Of a stretch of 64,000 nt of DNA, positions 50,842 through 59,985 are shown piece by piece; within the stretch, counting starts at the first letter, position 1, and every line of letters starts with the position of its first letter. The notes under the pieces are model-generated. The model was not told the DNA's origin. It saw only the letters and a list, made by a program, of their open reading frames with translations, and searched no databases. Source of the stretch: Litorivita sp040371945 (lineage in GTDB: Bacteria; Pseudomonadota; Alphaproteobacteria; Rhodobacterales; Rhodobacteraceae); NCBI RefSeq assembly GCF_040371945.1, contig NZ_BAABWS010000001.1, positions 310,001 to 374,000 on the forward strand. The letters run 5' to 3'. A program made the position numbers and the translations under genes.

Positions 50842-52011
50842 TCAGCCCCGCCGCAAATGCGCCGTGAAAAACCCGTCGCCGCCCTGCGCAAGGCTCCAGC
50901 CGCGTTGCAAATGGGCCGTCCACGCGGGGTGGCGCGCGATAAACCCATCCACCTGCGCGCCGTTCTCCGGCTCCAGAACCGAACAGGTCGCATAGGCCAA
51001 AAGCCCCTGCGGCGCGACCAATTCCGCCGCCGCATTCAATATCTCGGCCTGAAGCGCCAGCAAATCCGCAAACCGCGCCTCGCCGAGCGCCCATTTGCCT
51101 TCGGGCGCGCGCCGCCATGCGCCCGATCCCGAACAGGGCGCATCGCACAGCACCAGATCGAAGGGCGCGGCCTGAGCCAGATCCTGCGGCTCCAAAAGCG
51201 TGACCTTGGCCCCCGCCCGCTCGGCCCGATCAGGCAGGTCTTTCATCCGCGCGGGCGCAATATCATGGGCAAAGACCTGCGCCTTGGGAAAGGCCGCAGC
51301 CAGCGCAAGCGATTTGCCGCCGCCGCCCGCGCAATAATCCAAGATACGCAGCGGCGCGGCGCCGTCTAGCGCGTCGATCACCGCTTGGCTGGCCCCGTCC
51401 TGTAGCTCCACCAGCCCGTCAAGATAGGCCCGCGATTGCGCCACGCGCCGCGCGCCATCGGTCACCAAAAGCGCCGTAGGCGAAATCTCGTGCGGCGCGG
51501 TCTCGACCCCCTCGCTTGCCAGCGCCTGCGCCGCCTGCGCGCGCGTGGTCTTGAGCAGGTTGGCGCGCAAGAACACCGGTGCGCGGCGGCGCGCGGCCTC
51601 GGCCGTGGCCTGCGCCTCGGCGCCCAAGGACGCCGTCCACAGCGGCACCAGCCAGTCGGGCAAATCCATCCGCGCGCCATCGCTTTGCGGCGCCTCGCCT
51701 GCGGCCTCTTCTTCGGCGCTCAGCGGTGCGGGCGCATGGCCAAGCCCCGAGAAAACCTCGGACGCGTCCATGCCTTGCGCGCGCACCATGCCAAGCAGGA
51801 TCGCGCGCCCCGTATCGCCCCCGCCAAGCGCCGCAAAAGAGCGGCGCGCGCGCAGCGCATCAAACACATGGTCGCGCACGGCGGCGCGGTCCTTGCTGCC
51901 CGCAAAACGCGAGCGGCGCGACCATCCCAGCAAAGCTTTTTCCGCAGGCACACCGTCCAAAATAGCGTCGAAAATCTCGATAGCGGCTTGCACGCGGGCG
52001 GCTGGGGTCAT
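50842..52011 (-). CDS. rsmB: RsmB/NOP-family rRNA 5-methylcytosine methyltransferase
   Basis: SAM-dependent enzyme; E. coli RsmB methylates C967 of 16S rRNA. The 389-residue protein has a helical N-terminal NusB-like part and the methyltransferase core: SAM site ILDYCAGGGGKSLALAAAFP, motif IV DAPCSGSGAWRRAPEGKW and motif VI YATCSVLEPENGAQ, whose cysteines include the catalytic nucleophile. It follows guaB by 59 bp with a terminator between. Exact target cytosine is inferred. Confidence 0.9.
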   Translation of the reverse strand: MTPAARVQAAIEIFDAILDGVPAEKALLGWSRRSRFAGSKDRAAVRDHVFDALRARRSFAALGGGDTGRAILLGMVRAQGMDASEVFSGLGHAPAPLSAEEEAAGEAPQSDGARMDLPDWLVPLWTASLGAEAQATAEAARRRAPVFLRANLLKTTRAQAAQALASEGVETAPHEISPTALLVTDGARRVAQSRAYLDGLVELQDGASQAVIDALDGAAPLRILDYCAGGGGKSLALAAAFPKAQVFAHDIAPARMKDLPDRAERAGAKVTLLEPQDLAQAAPFDLVLCDAPCSGSGAWRRAPEGKWALGEARFADLLALQAEILNAAAELVAPQGLLAYATCSVLEPENGAQVDGFIARHPAWTAHLQRGWSLAQGGDGFFTAHLRRG

Positions 52012-52025
52012 GGGTCTTCCTTCAA

Positions 52026-52050
52026 AGAAAAGGGCCGCGCGAGGCGGCCC
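52026..52050 (-). terminator. Terminator of guaB
   Basis: GGGCCGC/GCGGCCC stem with a 5-nt loop followed on the minus strand by TTTTCTTT, 21 bp after the guaB stop. Confidence 0.75.
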
Positions 52051-52070
52051 GTTTTGCTGCGGATCGGGGC

Positions 52071-53519
52071 TTAACCGATCCGGTAATTGGGGCTTTCGCG
52101 GGTGATTTGCACGTCATGCACATGGCTTTCGGTCAAGCCTGCGCCAGTGATTTTCACGAAGGTGCAATTCTTGCGCATCGCCTCGACCGTGCCGTTGCCG
52201 GTATAGCCCATAGCGGCGCGCAAACCGCCGATCAATTGGTGGATCACCGCGCCCGCCGAACCTTTATAGGGCACCTGACCCTCGATGCCTTCGGGCACCA
52301 ATTTGTCGGAGGCCGCGTCTTTTTGGAAATAACGATCCGCCGAACCGCGCGCCATGGCGCCAAGGCTGCCCATGCCGCGATAGGATTTGAACGAGCGGCC
52401 CTGATAGAGGATCACCTCGCCAGGGCTTTCGTCCGTGCCCGCGATCATGCTGCCAACCATGGCGCAAGAGGCGCCCGCCGCGATGGCCTTGGCGAAATCG
52501 CCCGAGAACTTGATGCCGCCGTCGGCGATCACCGGCACATCGCCCGCCGCTTGGGCGCAATCGGAAATTGCGGTCAATTGCGGCACGCCGACACCCGCCA
52601 CCATCCGCGTGGTGCAGATCGACCCTGGTCCGATGCCGACCTTGACCGCATCCGCGCCCGCGTCGATCAAGGCTTTGGTGGCATCCGCCGTCGCCACATT
52701 GCCCGCGATGATCTGCACGGCGTTGGACAGGTTCTTGGCGCGTTTGACCGCCTCGATCACCCCTTCGGAATGGCCATGGGCCGTGTCGATCACGACGATA
52801 TCGACACCCGCCGCGATCAAGGCTTCGGTACGCTCGAACCCTGCATCGCCCACCGAGGTCGCCGCCGCCACGCGCAAACGGCCCAGATCGTCCTTGCACG
52901 CGGTGGGGTTCAAGACCGCCTTTTCGGTATCTTTCAGCGTCAACAGACCGGTCAGCTTGCCGCCCGCATCGGTGACGAGCAATTTCTCGATCCGGCGCTC
53001 TTTCATCATGCCAATGGCTTGATCGCGATCCGCAGGTTCGCGCAGGATCGACAGGTTGTCCGAGGTCATCATCTTGGCCACGGGCGTATCATCCGAAGTG
53101 GCAAAGCGCATATCGCGGTTGGTCAGGATGCCGACAACGCGGCCCGCCTCGTCCACCACCGGAAAACCGGTGAAATTATAGCGCTCGATCAAGGCTTTGG
53201 CATCGGCCAGCGTTTGATTGGGAGTCAATGTGACGGGGCTATAGACGATGCCGCTCTCAAAACGTTTGACGCGGCGGACCTCGCGGGCCTGCTCTTCGAC
53301 ATCAAGGTTTTTGTGGATGACGCCGATGCCGCCGGCTTGGGCCATGGTGATCGCCATGCGCGATTCCGTCACCGTATCCATGGCCGAACTCAATAGCGGG
53401 ATATTCATCGCAATGCCGCGCGTCACACGGGTGCGCGTGTCCGCAGTGGACGGCAGCACGCTGGACGCGGCAGGAACAAGCAAAACATCATCGAAGGTCA
53501 GCGCCTCACGAATCTCCAT
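52071..53519 (-). CDS. guaB: Inosine-5'-monophosphate dehydrogenase
   Basis: Rate-limiting step of guanine nucleotide synthesis, IMP to XMP with NAD. The 482-residue protein has two CBS domains in the middle (~95-210). The catalytic loop IGPGSICTTRMVAGVGVPQ carries the active-site Cys, with the IMP site GGIKFSGDFAKAIAAGA and flap YRGMGSLGAM also present. ATG 53519 begins MEIREALTFDDVLLVPA, the standard start. Confidence 0.98.
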   Translation of the reverse strand: MEIREALTFDDVLLVPAASSVLPSTADTRTRVTRGIAMNIPLLSSAMDTVTESRMAITMAQAGGIGVIHKNLDVEEQAREVRRVKRFESGIVYSPVTLTPNQTLADAKALIERYNFTGFPVVDEAGRVVGILTNRDMRFATSDDTPVAKMMTSDNLSILREPADRDQAIGMMKERRIEKLLVTDAGGKLTGLLTLKDTEKAVLNPTACKDDLGRLRVAAATSVGDAGFERTEALIAAGVDIVVIDTAHGHSEGVIEAVKRAKNLSNAVQIIAGNVATADATKALIDAGADAVKVGIGPGSICTTRMVAGVGVPQLTAISDCAQAAGDVPVIADGGIKFSGDFAKAIAAGASCAMVGSMIAGTDESPGEVILYQGRSFKSYRGMGSLGAMARGSADRYFQKDAASDKLVPEGIEGQVPYKGSAGAVIHQLIGGLRAAMGYTGNGTVEAMRKNCTFVKITGAGLTESHVHDVQITRESPNYRIG

Positions 53520-53725
53520 CTGGGTCTCTCCATGGCAAGATCGTTTGACGCCTCCCTATTGCATTAATGTGCCCGCAGGGAAAGCCCTTAATTCGCGCGC
53601 GCCCACCATATCTAGCGCGCCGCGCTCGGGGCAAAGCTTGATCTGTGTCACGGCTCTGAGGTAGCGCGCGCGCTAGGTTGGCGCTGCCCCCTTCTTGCGC
53701 CCTGCGCCAGCAACAGGATGACCCG

Positions 53726-54931
53726 ATGAGCCATGAACCCAGCGCCGCCGCCGATCAATTCCCCCTGCCCGCCGCCGCATCCGGCCCCCTGTCGGGCATG
53801 GTGGTGATCGACCTCACCCATGTTCTGGCGGGGCCTTTTGCCTCGATGACGCTGGCCGATCTCGGCGCCACGGTGATCAAGGTCGAACCGCCCGAGGGCG
53901 GCGATGACACCCGCGCCTTCCCGCCCTTCAAAGACGGCAAAAGCGCCTACTTCGCCGCCATCAATCACGGCAAATCCTCCATCGCGCTGAACCTCAAATC
54001 GCCCGAGGATCGCGCCATATTCGACCGTCTGCTGGCCCGCGCCGATATCGTGCTCGAAAACTACCGCCCCGGTGTGATGGAGCGGCTCGGCTATGGCTGG
54101 GAGGCGCTGCACGCCGCCTATCCGGCGCTCATTTACGGCGCGGTCTCGGGCTTTGGCCACACTGGCCCCGACGCCTTGCGCCCTGCCTATGACATGGTGG
54201 TCCAAGCGCGCGGCGGCGTCATGAGCATCACCGGCGAGAAAGACCGCGAACCGGTGCGCGTCGGCGCCTCGATCGGGGATATCATCGCGGGGATGTATCT
54301 GGTGCAGGGGGTCTTGGCCGCCGCGCTCGAGCGCCGCGAGACAGGCAAGGGCCGCAAGATCGACGTGGCGATGCTCGACAGCCAACTGGCGATTTTGGAA
54401 CATGCCGTGGCGCTCACCTCGGTCACCGGCTCGCCGCCCGCCCCCTCGGGCGCGCGCCACCCGTCGATCACGCCCTTTGAAACCTTTCACGCCTCGGACG
54501 GGTTGTTTGTCATCGCCGCGGGCAATGATGCGCTTTTTGCCAAGCTTTGCGCCGCGCTCGACCTGCCGCTTGCGAGCGATCCGCGCTTTGCCACCAATCC
54601 GGCGCGCTGCGAGAACGCGCGGCTGTTGAAACGGTTGATCGAGGCCGTGACCTTGGGCGCACCCAAATCCCATTGGATCGAGGCTCTGGCCGCCGCAGGC
54701 GTGCCCACAGGCCCGATCCAGAATGTCGCCGAAGCCATGCAAGACCCGCAAATCCTTGCGCGCAACATGATGGTGGATATTTTGGACCAAGAGGGTAAAC
54801 CGGCCTATCGCGCCGCCGGAAACCCGATCAAGATCAGCGATGTGCCCGATCCGGCGACCCGTCCCCCCGCGCCCGATCTGGATGCGAACCGCGATGCGAT
54901 CTTGCAATGGCTGGCGCGCCGCAGCGGTTAG
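53726..54931 (+). CDS. CaiB/BaiF-family (class III) CoA-transferase
   Basis: Moves CoA between carboxylic acids via an aspartyl-CoA intermediate; family members include formyl-CoA and succinyl-CoA transferases. From ATG 53726 there are 401 residues. Signature pieces are VIDLTHVLAGPFASMTLADLGA, VIKVEPP, NHGKSSIALNLKS, ENYRPGVMERLG and LRPAYDMVVQARGG with catalytic Asp156. Substrates cannot be read from sequence. The next gene, 100 bp away, is a ferredoxin-ASKHA activator. Confidence 0.93.
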   Translation: MSHEPSAAADQFPLPAAASGPLSGMVVIDLTHVLAGPFASMTLADLGATVIKVEPPEGGDDTRAFPPFKDGKSAYFAAINHGKSSIALNLKSPEDRAIFDRLLARADIVLENYRPGVMERLGYGWEALHAAYPALIYGAVSGFGHTGPDALRPAYDMVVQARGGVMSITGEKDREPVRVGASIGDIIAGMYLVQGVLAAALERRETGKGRKIDVAMLDSQLAILEHAVALTSVTGSPPAPSGARHPSITPFETFHASDGLFVIAAGNDALFAKLCAALDLPLASDPRFATNPARCENARLLKRLIEAVTLGAPKSHWIEALAAAGVPTGPIQNVAEAMQDPQILARNMMVDILDQEGKPAYRAAGNPIKISDVPDPATRPPAPDLDANRDAILQWLARRSG

Positions 54932-55031
54932 AACCCGCCACAATGCCGCAAAACCGCAAATTTACGCCGCCCCCCTTCATTCGCGGCGCAAATTGCGCCA
55001 TATGCTAGGCCGCGCAACAAGGACGCCGAGC

Positions 55032-57083
55032 ATGACACCCGATACCGCTGCAAAAGACCCACTTGTGATTTTCATGCCTTCGGGCAAACGCGGGCATTTC
55101 GCCGCCGGCACGCCGGTTCTGACCGCCGCGCGGCAATTGGGCGTCGATCTCGACAGCGTCTGCGGCGGGCGGGGCATTTGCTCCAAATGCCAGATCCAGC
55201 CCAGCTTCGGCGCGTTTTCCAAACACGGGCTGACCTCGCGTCCAGAAGCGCTCTCGCCCTTCAACGCGGTCGAGCAGCGCTATGATGACAAGCGCGGCCT
55301 CAAGGAAGGCCGCCGTTTGGGGTGCCAAGCCACGATCCAAGGCGATGTGGTCATCGACGTGCCCGCCGAGAGCCAAGTGCACAAACAAGTGGTGCGCAAA
55401 GAGGCCGCCGCGCGCGATATCATCATGGCCCCCGCCACGCGGCTTTATGTGATCGACGTGGCCGAACCGGATATGCACGACCCCACGGGCGATTTGCAGC
55501 GCGTCGAAAAAGCGCTGCAAGAGCAATGGGATATTGATCGTATTTCATGTGCGCCCTCGCTCTTGCCGCGCCTGCAAGCGGTGCTGCGCAAAGGCAAATG
55601 GCAAGTTACCGCCGCGCTGCATACCTGCGCCGCAGGCGCCGCTCCGGCCTTGATCGATGTCTTTGCCGATCTGCCCGAAGGCGGGCTTTACGGGCTTGCC
55701 ATCGACCTTGGCTCGACCACCATCGCCGCGCATCTGTGCAGCCTTGAGGACGGGCGCGTCATTGCCTCTTCGGGGGTGATGAACCCGCAAATCCGCTTTG
55801 GCGAAGACCTGATGAGCCGCGTGTCCTACGCGATGATGAACCCCACCGGCGCCGCCGAAATGACCGCCGCCGTGCGCGAGGCCCTCTCGGCTCTGGCCGC
55901 CGAGATCATCAGCCAAGGCGCGGTTGATCCGGCGCTGGTCACCGAGGCGGTGATCGTGTGCAATCCGGTGATGCACCACCTGTTGCTTGGCATTGATCCG
56001 ACCGAACTGGGCCAAGCGCCCTTTGCGCTGACCACCTCGGATGCGCTGAACCTGAGCGCCTCGGATGTCGAGATGCGCGGGCTGAACCCGCGCGCGCAGC
56101 TCTATATCCTGCCCTGTATTGCGGGCCATGTCGGGGCCGATGCCGCCGCCGTTGCGCTATCGGAGGAACCACATAAATCCGATGACTTGGCGCTCATTGT
56201 TGATGTGGGCACCAATGCCGAAATCCTGCTTGGCGACAAAAATCGCGTTCTGGCGTGCTCCTCGCCCACCGGCCCCGCTTTCGAGGGCGCGCAAATCTCC
56301 TCGGGCCAACGCGCCGCGCCTGGTGCGATTGAACGCGTCGCGATCAATCCGGCCACCAAAGAGCCGCGGTTTTCCGTGATCGGCTGCGCGCTGTGGTCTG
56401 ATGAGGCGGGCTTTGCCGAGGCCACCGCCACCACCGGCATCACCGGCATTTGCGGCTCCGGCATCATCGAGGCCGTGGCCGAAATGCGCCTTGCGGGTCT
56501 GGTCGATGCGGCGGGCCTGATCGGCGCCCCCGCGCAAACCGGCAGCGAACGCTGTATCCCCACGGGGCGCACCCATGAATATCTTATCTATGACGGAAGC
56601 GCCGACGGCGGCCCGCGCATCACCGTGACCCAAGGCGACATTCGCGCCATCCAACTGGCCAAATCGGCGCTTTATGCCGGGGCGCGCCTGTTGATGGACG
56701 AGATCGGCGTCGATCAGGTGGACCGCGTGGTGCTGGCGGGGGCCTTTGGCGCGCATATCTCGCCCAAACATGCGATGATCCTCGGCATGATCCCCGATGC
56801 GCCTTTGGACAAGGTCACGTCGGCAGGCAATGCCGCAGGCACCGGCGCGCGCATTGCGCTGTGCTCGCTGGCCGCGCGCGCCGAGGTCGAAGCCTTGGTG
56901 CACCGCATCACCAAAGTCGAGACCGCCATCGAGCCGCGCTTCCAAGAGCATTTCGTCGCCGCCAATGCGATCCCCCATGCCACCGCCCCCTACCCGCATC
57001 TGCCGCCGCTGCCACAGGTCAGCTTCAACAGCGGCGGCCGCGACGGCGAGGGCGCCGGACGGCGGCGCAGACGCGCAAAGTGA
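55032..57083 (+). CDS. Ferredoxin-ASKHA protein, RACo/RamA-like (DUF4445)
   Basis: A 683-residue protein with an N-terminal plant-type 2Fe-2S ferredoxin domain: C44, C50, C53 and C98 in CGGRGICSKC...LGC. A linker (~100-215) leads to an ASKHA ATPase-like domain starting LYGLAIDLGSTTIAAHL, with LIVDVGTNAEILLG, GICGSGIIEA and VVLAGAFGAHI. This layout matches reductive activators of corrinoid proteins, which use ATP to reactivate cobalamin for methyl transfer. No corrinoid protein or methyltransferase gene lies nearby. The tail is Arg-rich (RRRRRAK). Start 55032 was preferred because upstream frame overlaps the previous gene. Confidence 0.88.
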   Translation: MTPDTAAKDPLVIFMPSGKRGHFAAGTPVLTAARQLGVDLDSVCGGRGICSKCQIQPSFGAFSKHGLTSRPEALSPFNAVEQRYDDKRGLKEGRRLGCQATIQGDVVIDVPAESQVHKQVVRKEAAARDIIMAPATRLYVIDVAEPDMHDPTGDLQRVEKALQEQWDIDRISCAPSLLPRLQAVLRKGKWQVTAALHTCAAGAAPALIDVFADLPEGGLYGLAIDLGSTTIAAHLCSLEDGRVIASSGVMNPQIRFGEDLMSRVSYAMMNPTGAAEMTAAVREALSALAAEIISQGAVDPALVTEAVIVCNPVMHHLLLGIDPTELGQAPFALTTSDALNLSASDVEMRGLNPRAQLYILPCIAGHVGADAAAVALSEEPHKSDDLALIVDVGTNAEILLGDKNRVLACSSPTGPAFEGAQISSGQRAAPGAIERVAINPATKEPRFSVIGCALWSDEAGFAEATATTGITGICGSGIIEAVAEMRLAGLVDAAGLIGAPAQTGSERCIPTGRTHEYLIYDGSADGGPRITVTQGDIRAIQLAKSALYAGARLLMDEIGVDQVDRVVLAGAFGAHISPKHAMILGMIPDAPLDKVTSAGNAAGTGARIALCSLAARAEVEALVHRITKVETAIEPRFQEHFVAANAIPHATAPYPHLPPLPQVSFNSGGRDGEGAGRRRRRAK

Positions 57084-57217
57084 CAAAAGCCAATGGTGAG
57101 GTCAGCTGCGCAATGCCTGACCTCACCTTCGCATCCCGCGGCGCGCTCTGCCGATCACGGCGATGCGCCGCGCCTGAACGTGGTTACATCCTTGCCCAAA
57201 GGCGCTATGCTCACCCC

Positions 57218-57743
57218 ATGCAGGTATTCGTCGCCCTCTTGCGCGCCGTCAACGTCGGCGGGACCGGAAAATTGCCCATGGCCGACCTGCGCGCGATGGC
57301 CGCAGGCTGGGCTCACCCAAGTGCAAAGTTACATCCAGTCCGGCAATCTGGTCTTCGCCTCTGCCCGCACGCCCGAACAGATCAAAGCCGCTCTCGAAGA
57401 CCGTTTGCAAAACCGGATCGGCAAACCCGTCGGCTTTGTCATCCGCAGTGCACAGCAGATGCAACAGGCGGTGGCGGCAAACCCCTTTCCCCACGCCCAA
57501 GCCAGCAAGGTCGGCGTTCTCTTCCTCGATCAGGCACCGCCGCCCGATACGGCAACCATTGCGACGGGTCGGGCCGATGAGGAAATCCAACTGGGCGAGC
57601 GCGAGGTGTTTATTCACTATCCCTCTGGAATGGGACGCACAAAATTGAAATTTGCGGCCCTCTCTAAGGGCACGATGCGCAACATCAACACCATCACGAA
57701 ACTTGCCCAAATCGCGGCAGAGACCGCAGGCCCTGCGCCATAG
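57218..57743 (+). pseudogene. DUF1697 gene interrupted by a frameshift
   Basis: The start reads MQVFVALLRAVNVGGTGKLPMADLRAM in one frame, the hallmark of DUF1697 proteins. Near 57300 the frame is lost, and the rest (AGLTQVQSYIQSGNLVFASA to the stop at 57743) continues in another frame. The shift equals a 2-bp loss or 1-bp gain; a missing GC in ATGGCCGC(GC)AGGCTGGG would restore the usual text. It is either a recent pseudogene or a sequencing error. Repaired length would be about 176 residues, normal for the family. Function of DUF1697 is unknown. Confidence 0.8.
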
Positions 57744-57838
57744 CGCGCAGCGGCGGCGCCAAGCAATACCGAGCGCGGCGCAAGCGCAGAGCCGCGCGGC
57801 CCCAGCCCCCCTTCGCGCCGCCCGATGCGCAATCGCCC

Positions 57839-57867
57839 TTGACGCCCCTGCCCGTGCGGCCTAATCC
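57839..57867 (+). promoter_or_regulatory. Promoter of tRNA-Gly
   Basis: TTGACG (57839-57844) and TAATCC (57862-57867) are spaced by exactly 17 bp, and the tRNA begins 11 bp later. Confidence 0.55.
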
Positions 57868-57878
57868 AACCGCAGAGC

Positions 57879-57952
57879 GCGGGTATGGTGAAATGGTATC
57901 ATGCGAGCTTCCCAAGCTTAAGGTGCGGGTTCGATTCCCGCTACCCGCTCCA
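57879..57952 (+). tRNA. tRNA-Gly (anticodon CCC)
   Basis: A 74-nt cloverleaf with encoded CCA. Acceptor GCGGGTA pairs with TACCCGC, D stem GTGA with TCAT (one G-T), T stem GCGGG with CCCGC around TTCGATT. The anticodon loop is TTCCCAA, giving CCC, which reads GGG codons. The anticodon stem CGAGC/GCTTA has a G-T pair at 28-42 and a C-A mismatch at 27-43. Confidence 0.95.
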
Positions 57953-58032
57953 GCCGTCCGGCCCTTCCCGCGTCTCGCCCGACAGGCCGTCCTTTGGCCG
58001 AGCCTCGGCCCGTTTGAGCCTGCGGAGATACG

Positions 58033-59094
58033 ATGTTTTCACTGATCCGTTTGACCGCCGGTCTGGTCGCCCTCGGGGCTTTGGGCGGCTTTGCGGCGCA
58101 GTGGATCGGATTGCCGCTGCCCTTCATGCTCGGCTCCATGCTCGCCGTGGCGCTTTTGGCGACCTTCAAGGGCGCGTGGTTGCCCGAAGGGTTCAAATTC
58201 CCCGAAAACTTCCGCGCCGGATTTATTGCGCTGATCGGTTTGATGATCGGCGCGCAGGTCACCACGGAGCTTTTCGCGCAAATCCCCGCCATGGCGGTCA
58301 GCTTTGCCGCGATTACCGTTTTTGTCATTCTGGCACATGTCGCAAACTACTATATCTTCCAAAAGCTTGGCCGCTATGATCGCGCCACGGCCTTCTTTTG
58401 CGGCTCGCCGGGTGGTTTGATCGAAGCCATCACCTTGGGCGAGGAAGCGGGGGCGGATATTCGCGCGCTGATCTTGCAGCAGTTCTTGCGCATCATCATG
58501 GTGGTCACGCTTTTGCCCATCGGCCTGTCGATCTACCACGGCGCCCCCGTGGGCAGTTCGGGCGGCGCGACCATGGCGCGCGGGGCGACCGACCTGCCCC
58601 ATCTTATCCCGCTGATCGCCATCGCCATCGCGGGGGTGGTGTTGGGCCGCCGTTTGCACCTGCCCGCCGGACAGCTCACCGGCCCGTTGATCCTTGGCGC
58701 GGCCCTGTCCTTGAGCGGGATTTACGCCGTCGATCTGCCGCAATGGCTGGTCAATCTGGCGCAGATCGTCGTCGGCGCCTCGCTCGGCACGCGCTTTGCG
58801 GGGATCAGCCACAAGATGCTCGTCAAAGGGCTTGGCCTCTCGCTGGTGTCGGTCGGCGCGATGCTGGCGCTCGGGGCCTTGATGGCGCTGGCGATCATTC
58901 CTCTGACCGGCGAGAATTTCGAAGTCTTGCTGATTTCCTTTGCTCCGGGCGGGGTGACGGAAATGGCGCTGGTGGCGCTGTCTTTGTCGGCCAATCCCGC
59001 CTATGTCACCATCCACCACCTCTACCGGATCACGTTGACGGTGATCTCGCTGAGCTGGGCGGCGAAAAAGATGTTCCCGAAAATCGCGCGCTAG
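58033..59094 (+). CDS. AbrB-family (PF05145) integral membrane protein
   Basis: A 353-residue inner-membrane protein with about ten helices in two similar halves. Each half carries the family repeat: GLPLPFMLGSMLAVAL in the first and LPAGQLTGPLILGAAL in the second; CGSPGGLIEAITLGEEAGAD and APGGVTEMALVALSL are the matching loops. The family is often labelled 'ammonia monooxygenase' or AbrB by old annotation, but the real role is unclear, with small-molecule transport likely. Start ATG 58033 follows GCGGAGA. It lies after tRNA-Gly and before an SDR gene. Confidence 0.88.
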   Translation: MFSLIRLTAGLVALGALGGFAAQWIGLPLPFMLGSMLAVALLATFKGAWLPEGFKFPENFRAGFIALIGLMIGAQVTTELFAQIPAMAVSFAAITVFVILAHVANYYIFQKLGRYDRATAFFCGSPGGLIEAITLGEEAGADIRALILQQFLRIIMVVTLLPIGLSIYHGAPVGSSGGATMARGATDLPHLIPLIAIAIAGVVLGRRLHLPAGQLTGPLILGAALSLSGIYAVDLPQWLVNLAQIVVGASLGTRFAGISHKMLVKGLGLSLVSVGAMLALGALMALAIIPLTGENFEVLLISFAPGGVTEMALVALSLSANPAYVTIHHLYRITLTVISLSWAAKKMFPKIAR

Positions 59095-59134
59095 GGCCTT
59101 TGGCTTTTGACAGGGGCGGCGCGCTGCGATTTAA

Positions 59135-59148
59135 TGAACGCATGTTCA
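59135..59148. promoter_or_regulatory. Inverted repeat upstream of the SDR gene
   Basis: TGAACGCATGTTCA has 5-bp arms TGAAC/GTTCA around GCAT, 25 bp before the SDR start. Such sites are typical of TetR-type repressors of acyl-CoA genes; no matching regulator is adjacent. Confidence 0.35.
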
Positions 59149-59173
59149 ATTGCAGCACTCGGGAGGAGCAGCC

Positions 59174-59926
59174 ATGCACATCAACAAGGTCAAAGCCGTC
59201 GTCACCGGCGGCGCATCGGGTCTGGGCGAGGCCACGGCGCGCGCATTGATTGCGGGCGGCGGCAAGGTCACGATCCTCGACCGCGATGCCAAAGGCGCCG
59301 ATGTGGCCACCCAGATCGGCGCGGATTTCGTGCAAACCGATGTCACCGACGAAACCTCCGCCCAAGCCGCGATCACCGCCGCCGCCAAAGCCATGGGCGG
59401 CATCAATGTGGCGATCAATTGCGCCGGTATCGCCACGGGCGAGAAAACCTTGGGCCGCGAGGGGCCGCATTCCTTGGCAGGGTTCCAGCGCACCATCGAC
59501 ATCAACCTTGTGGGCAGCTTCAACATCGCCCGTCTGGCCGCCGAGGTCATTGCGCGCGAGGAGCCGTCCAAAGGCTGCGGGCGCGGGGTGATCATCAACA
59601 CCGCCTCGATTGCCGCCTTTGACGGGCAAAAGGGCCAAGCGGCCTATGCCGCCTCCAAAGCGGGGATCGCGGGGATGGTTTTGCCCATGGCGCGCGATCT
59701 GGCCCGTGACGGCATTCGGGTCATGGCCATCGCGCCAGGGATCTTCCTGACCCCGATGCTCATGGGATTGCCCGAAGAGGTGCGCGCCACATTGGCCCGC
59801 GATGTCACCTGCCCGCAAAGATTGGGCGATCCGGCGGAATTTGCCGCTCTGGCGCGGTTCATTTGCGAAAGCGAATATCTCAACGGCGAGGTGATCCGCA
59901 TCGACGGGGCCTTGCGGATGCAATAG
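59174..59926 (+). CDS. SDR oxidoreductase, 3-hydroxyacyl-CoA dehydrogenase type 2-like
   Basis: A 250-residue short-chain dehydrogenase. The NAD site is TGGASGLGEA (11-20), NCAGIA (82-87), and the triad is S145, Y158 (AAYAASK) and K162. The block NTASIAAFDGQKGQAAYAASKAGI and the end FLTPMLMGLPEEVR match HSD10/3-hydroxyacyl-CoA dehydrogenase type 2, suggesting beta-oxidation of branched or short acyl-CoA. ATG 59174 follows GGGAGGAG, which decides it over 59150. It is followed by a shared terminator. Confidence 0.9.
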   Translation: MHINKVKAVVTGGASGLGEATARALIAGGGKVTILDRDAKGADVATQIGADFVQTDVTDETSAQAAITAAAKAMGGINVAINCAGIATGEKTLGREGPHSLAGFQRTIDINLVGSFNIARLAAEVIAREEPSKGCGRGVIINTASIAAFDGQKGQAAYAASKAGIAGMVLPMARDLARDGIRVMAIAPGIFLTPMLMGLPEEVRATLARDVTCPQRLGDPAEFAALARFICESEYLNGEVIRIDGALRMQ

Positions 59927-59956
59927 GCGCGGCGGCGCGCCCAGCTTAGACATGCC

Positions 59957-59985
59957 AAAAGGCCGAGGTTACGCCTCGGCCTTTT
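59957..59985. terminator. Bidirectional terminator overlapping the ABC-F stop codon
   Basis: AAAAGGCCGAGG/CCTCGGCCTTTT form a perfect 12-bp stem with a TTACG loop that contains the stop codon of the minus-strand ABC-F gene. It can end both converging transcripts. Confidence 0.85.
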
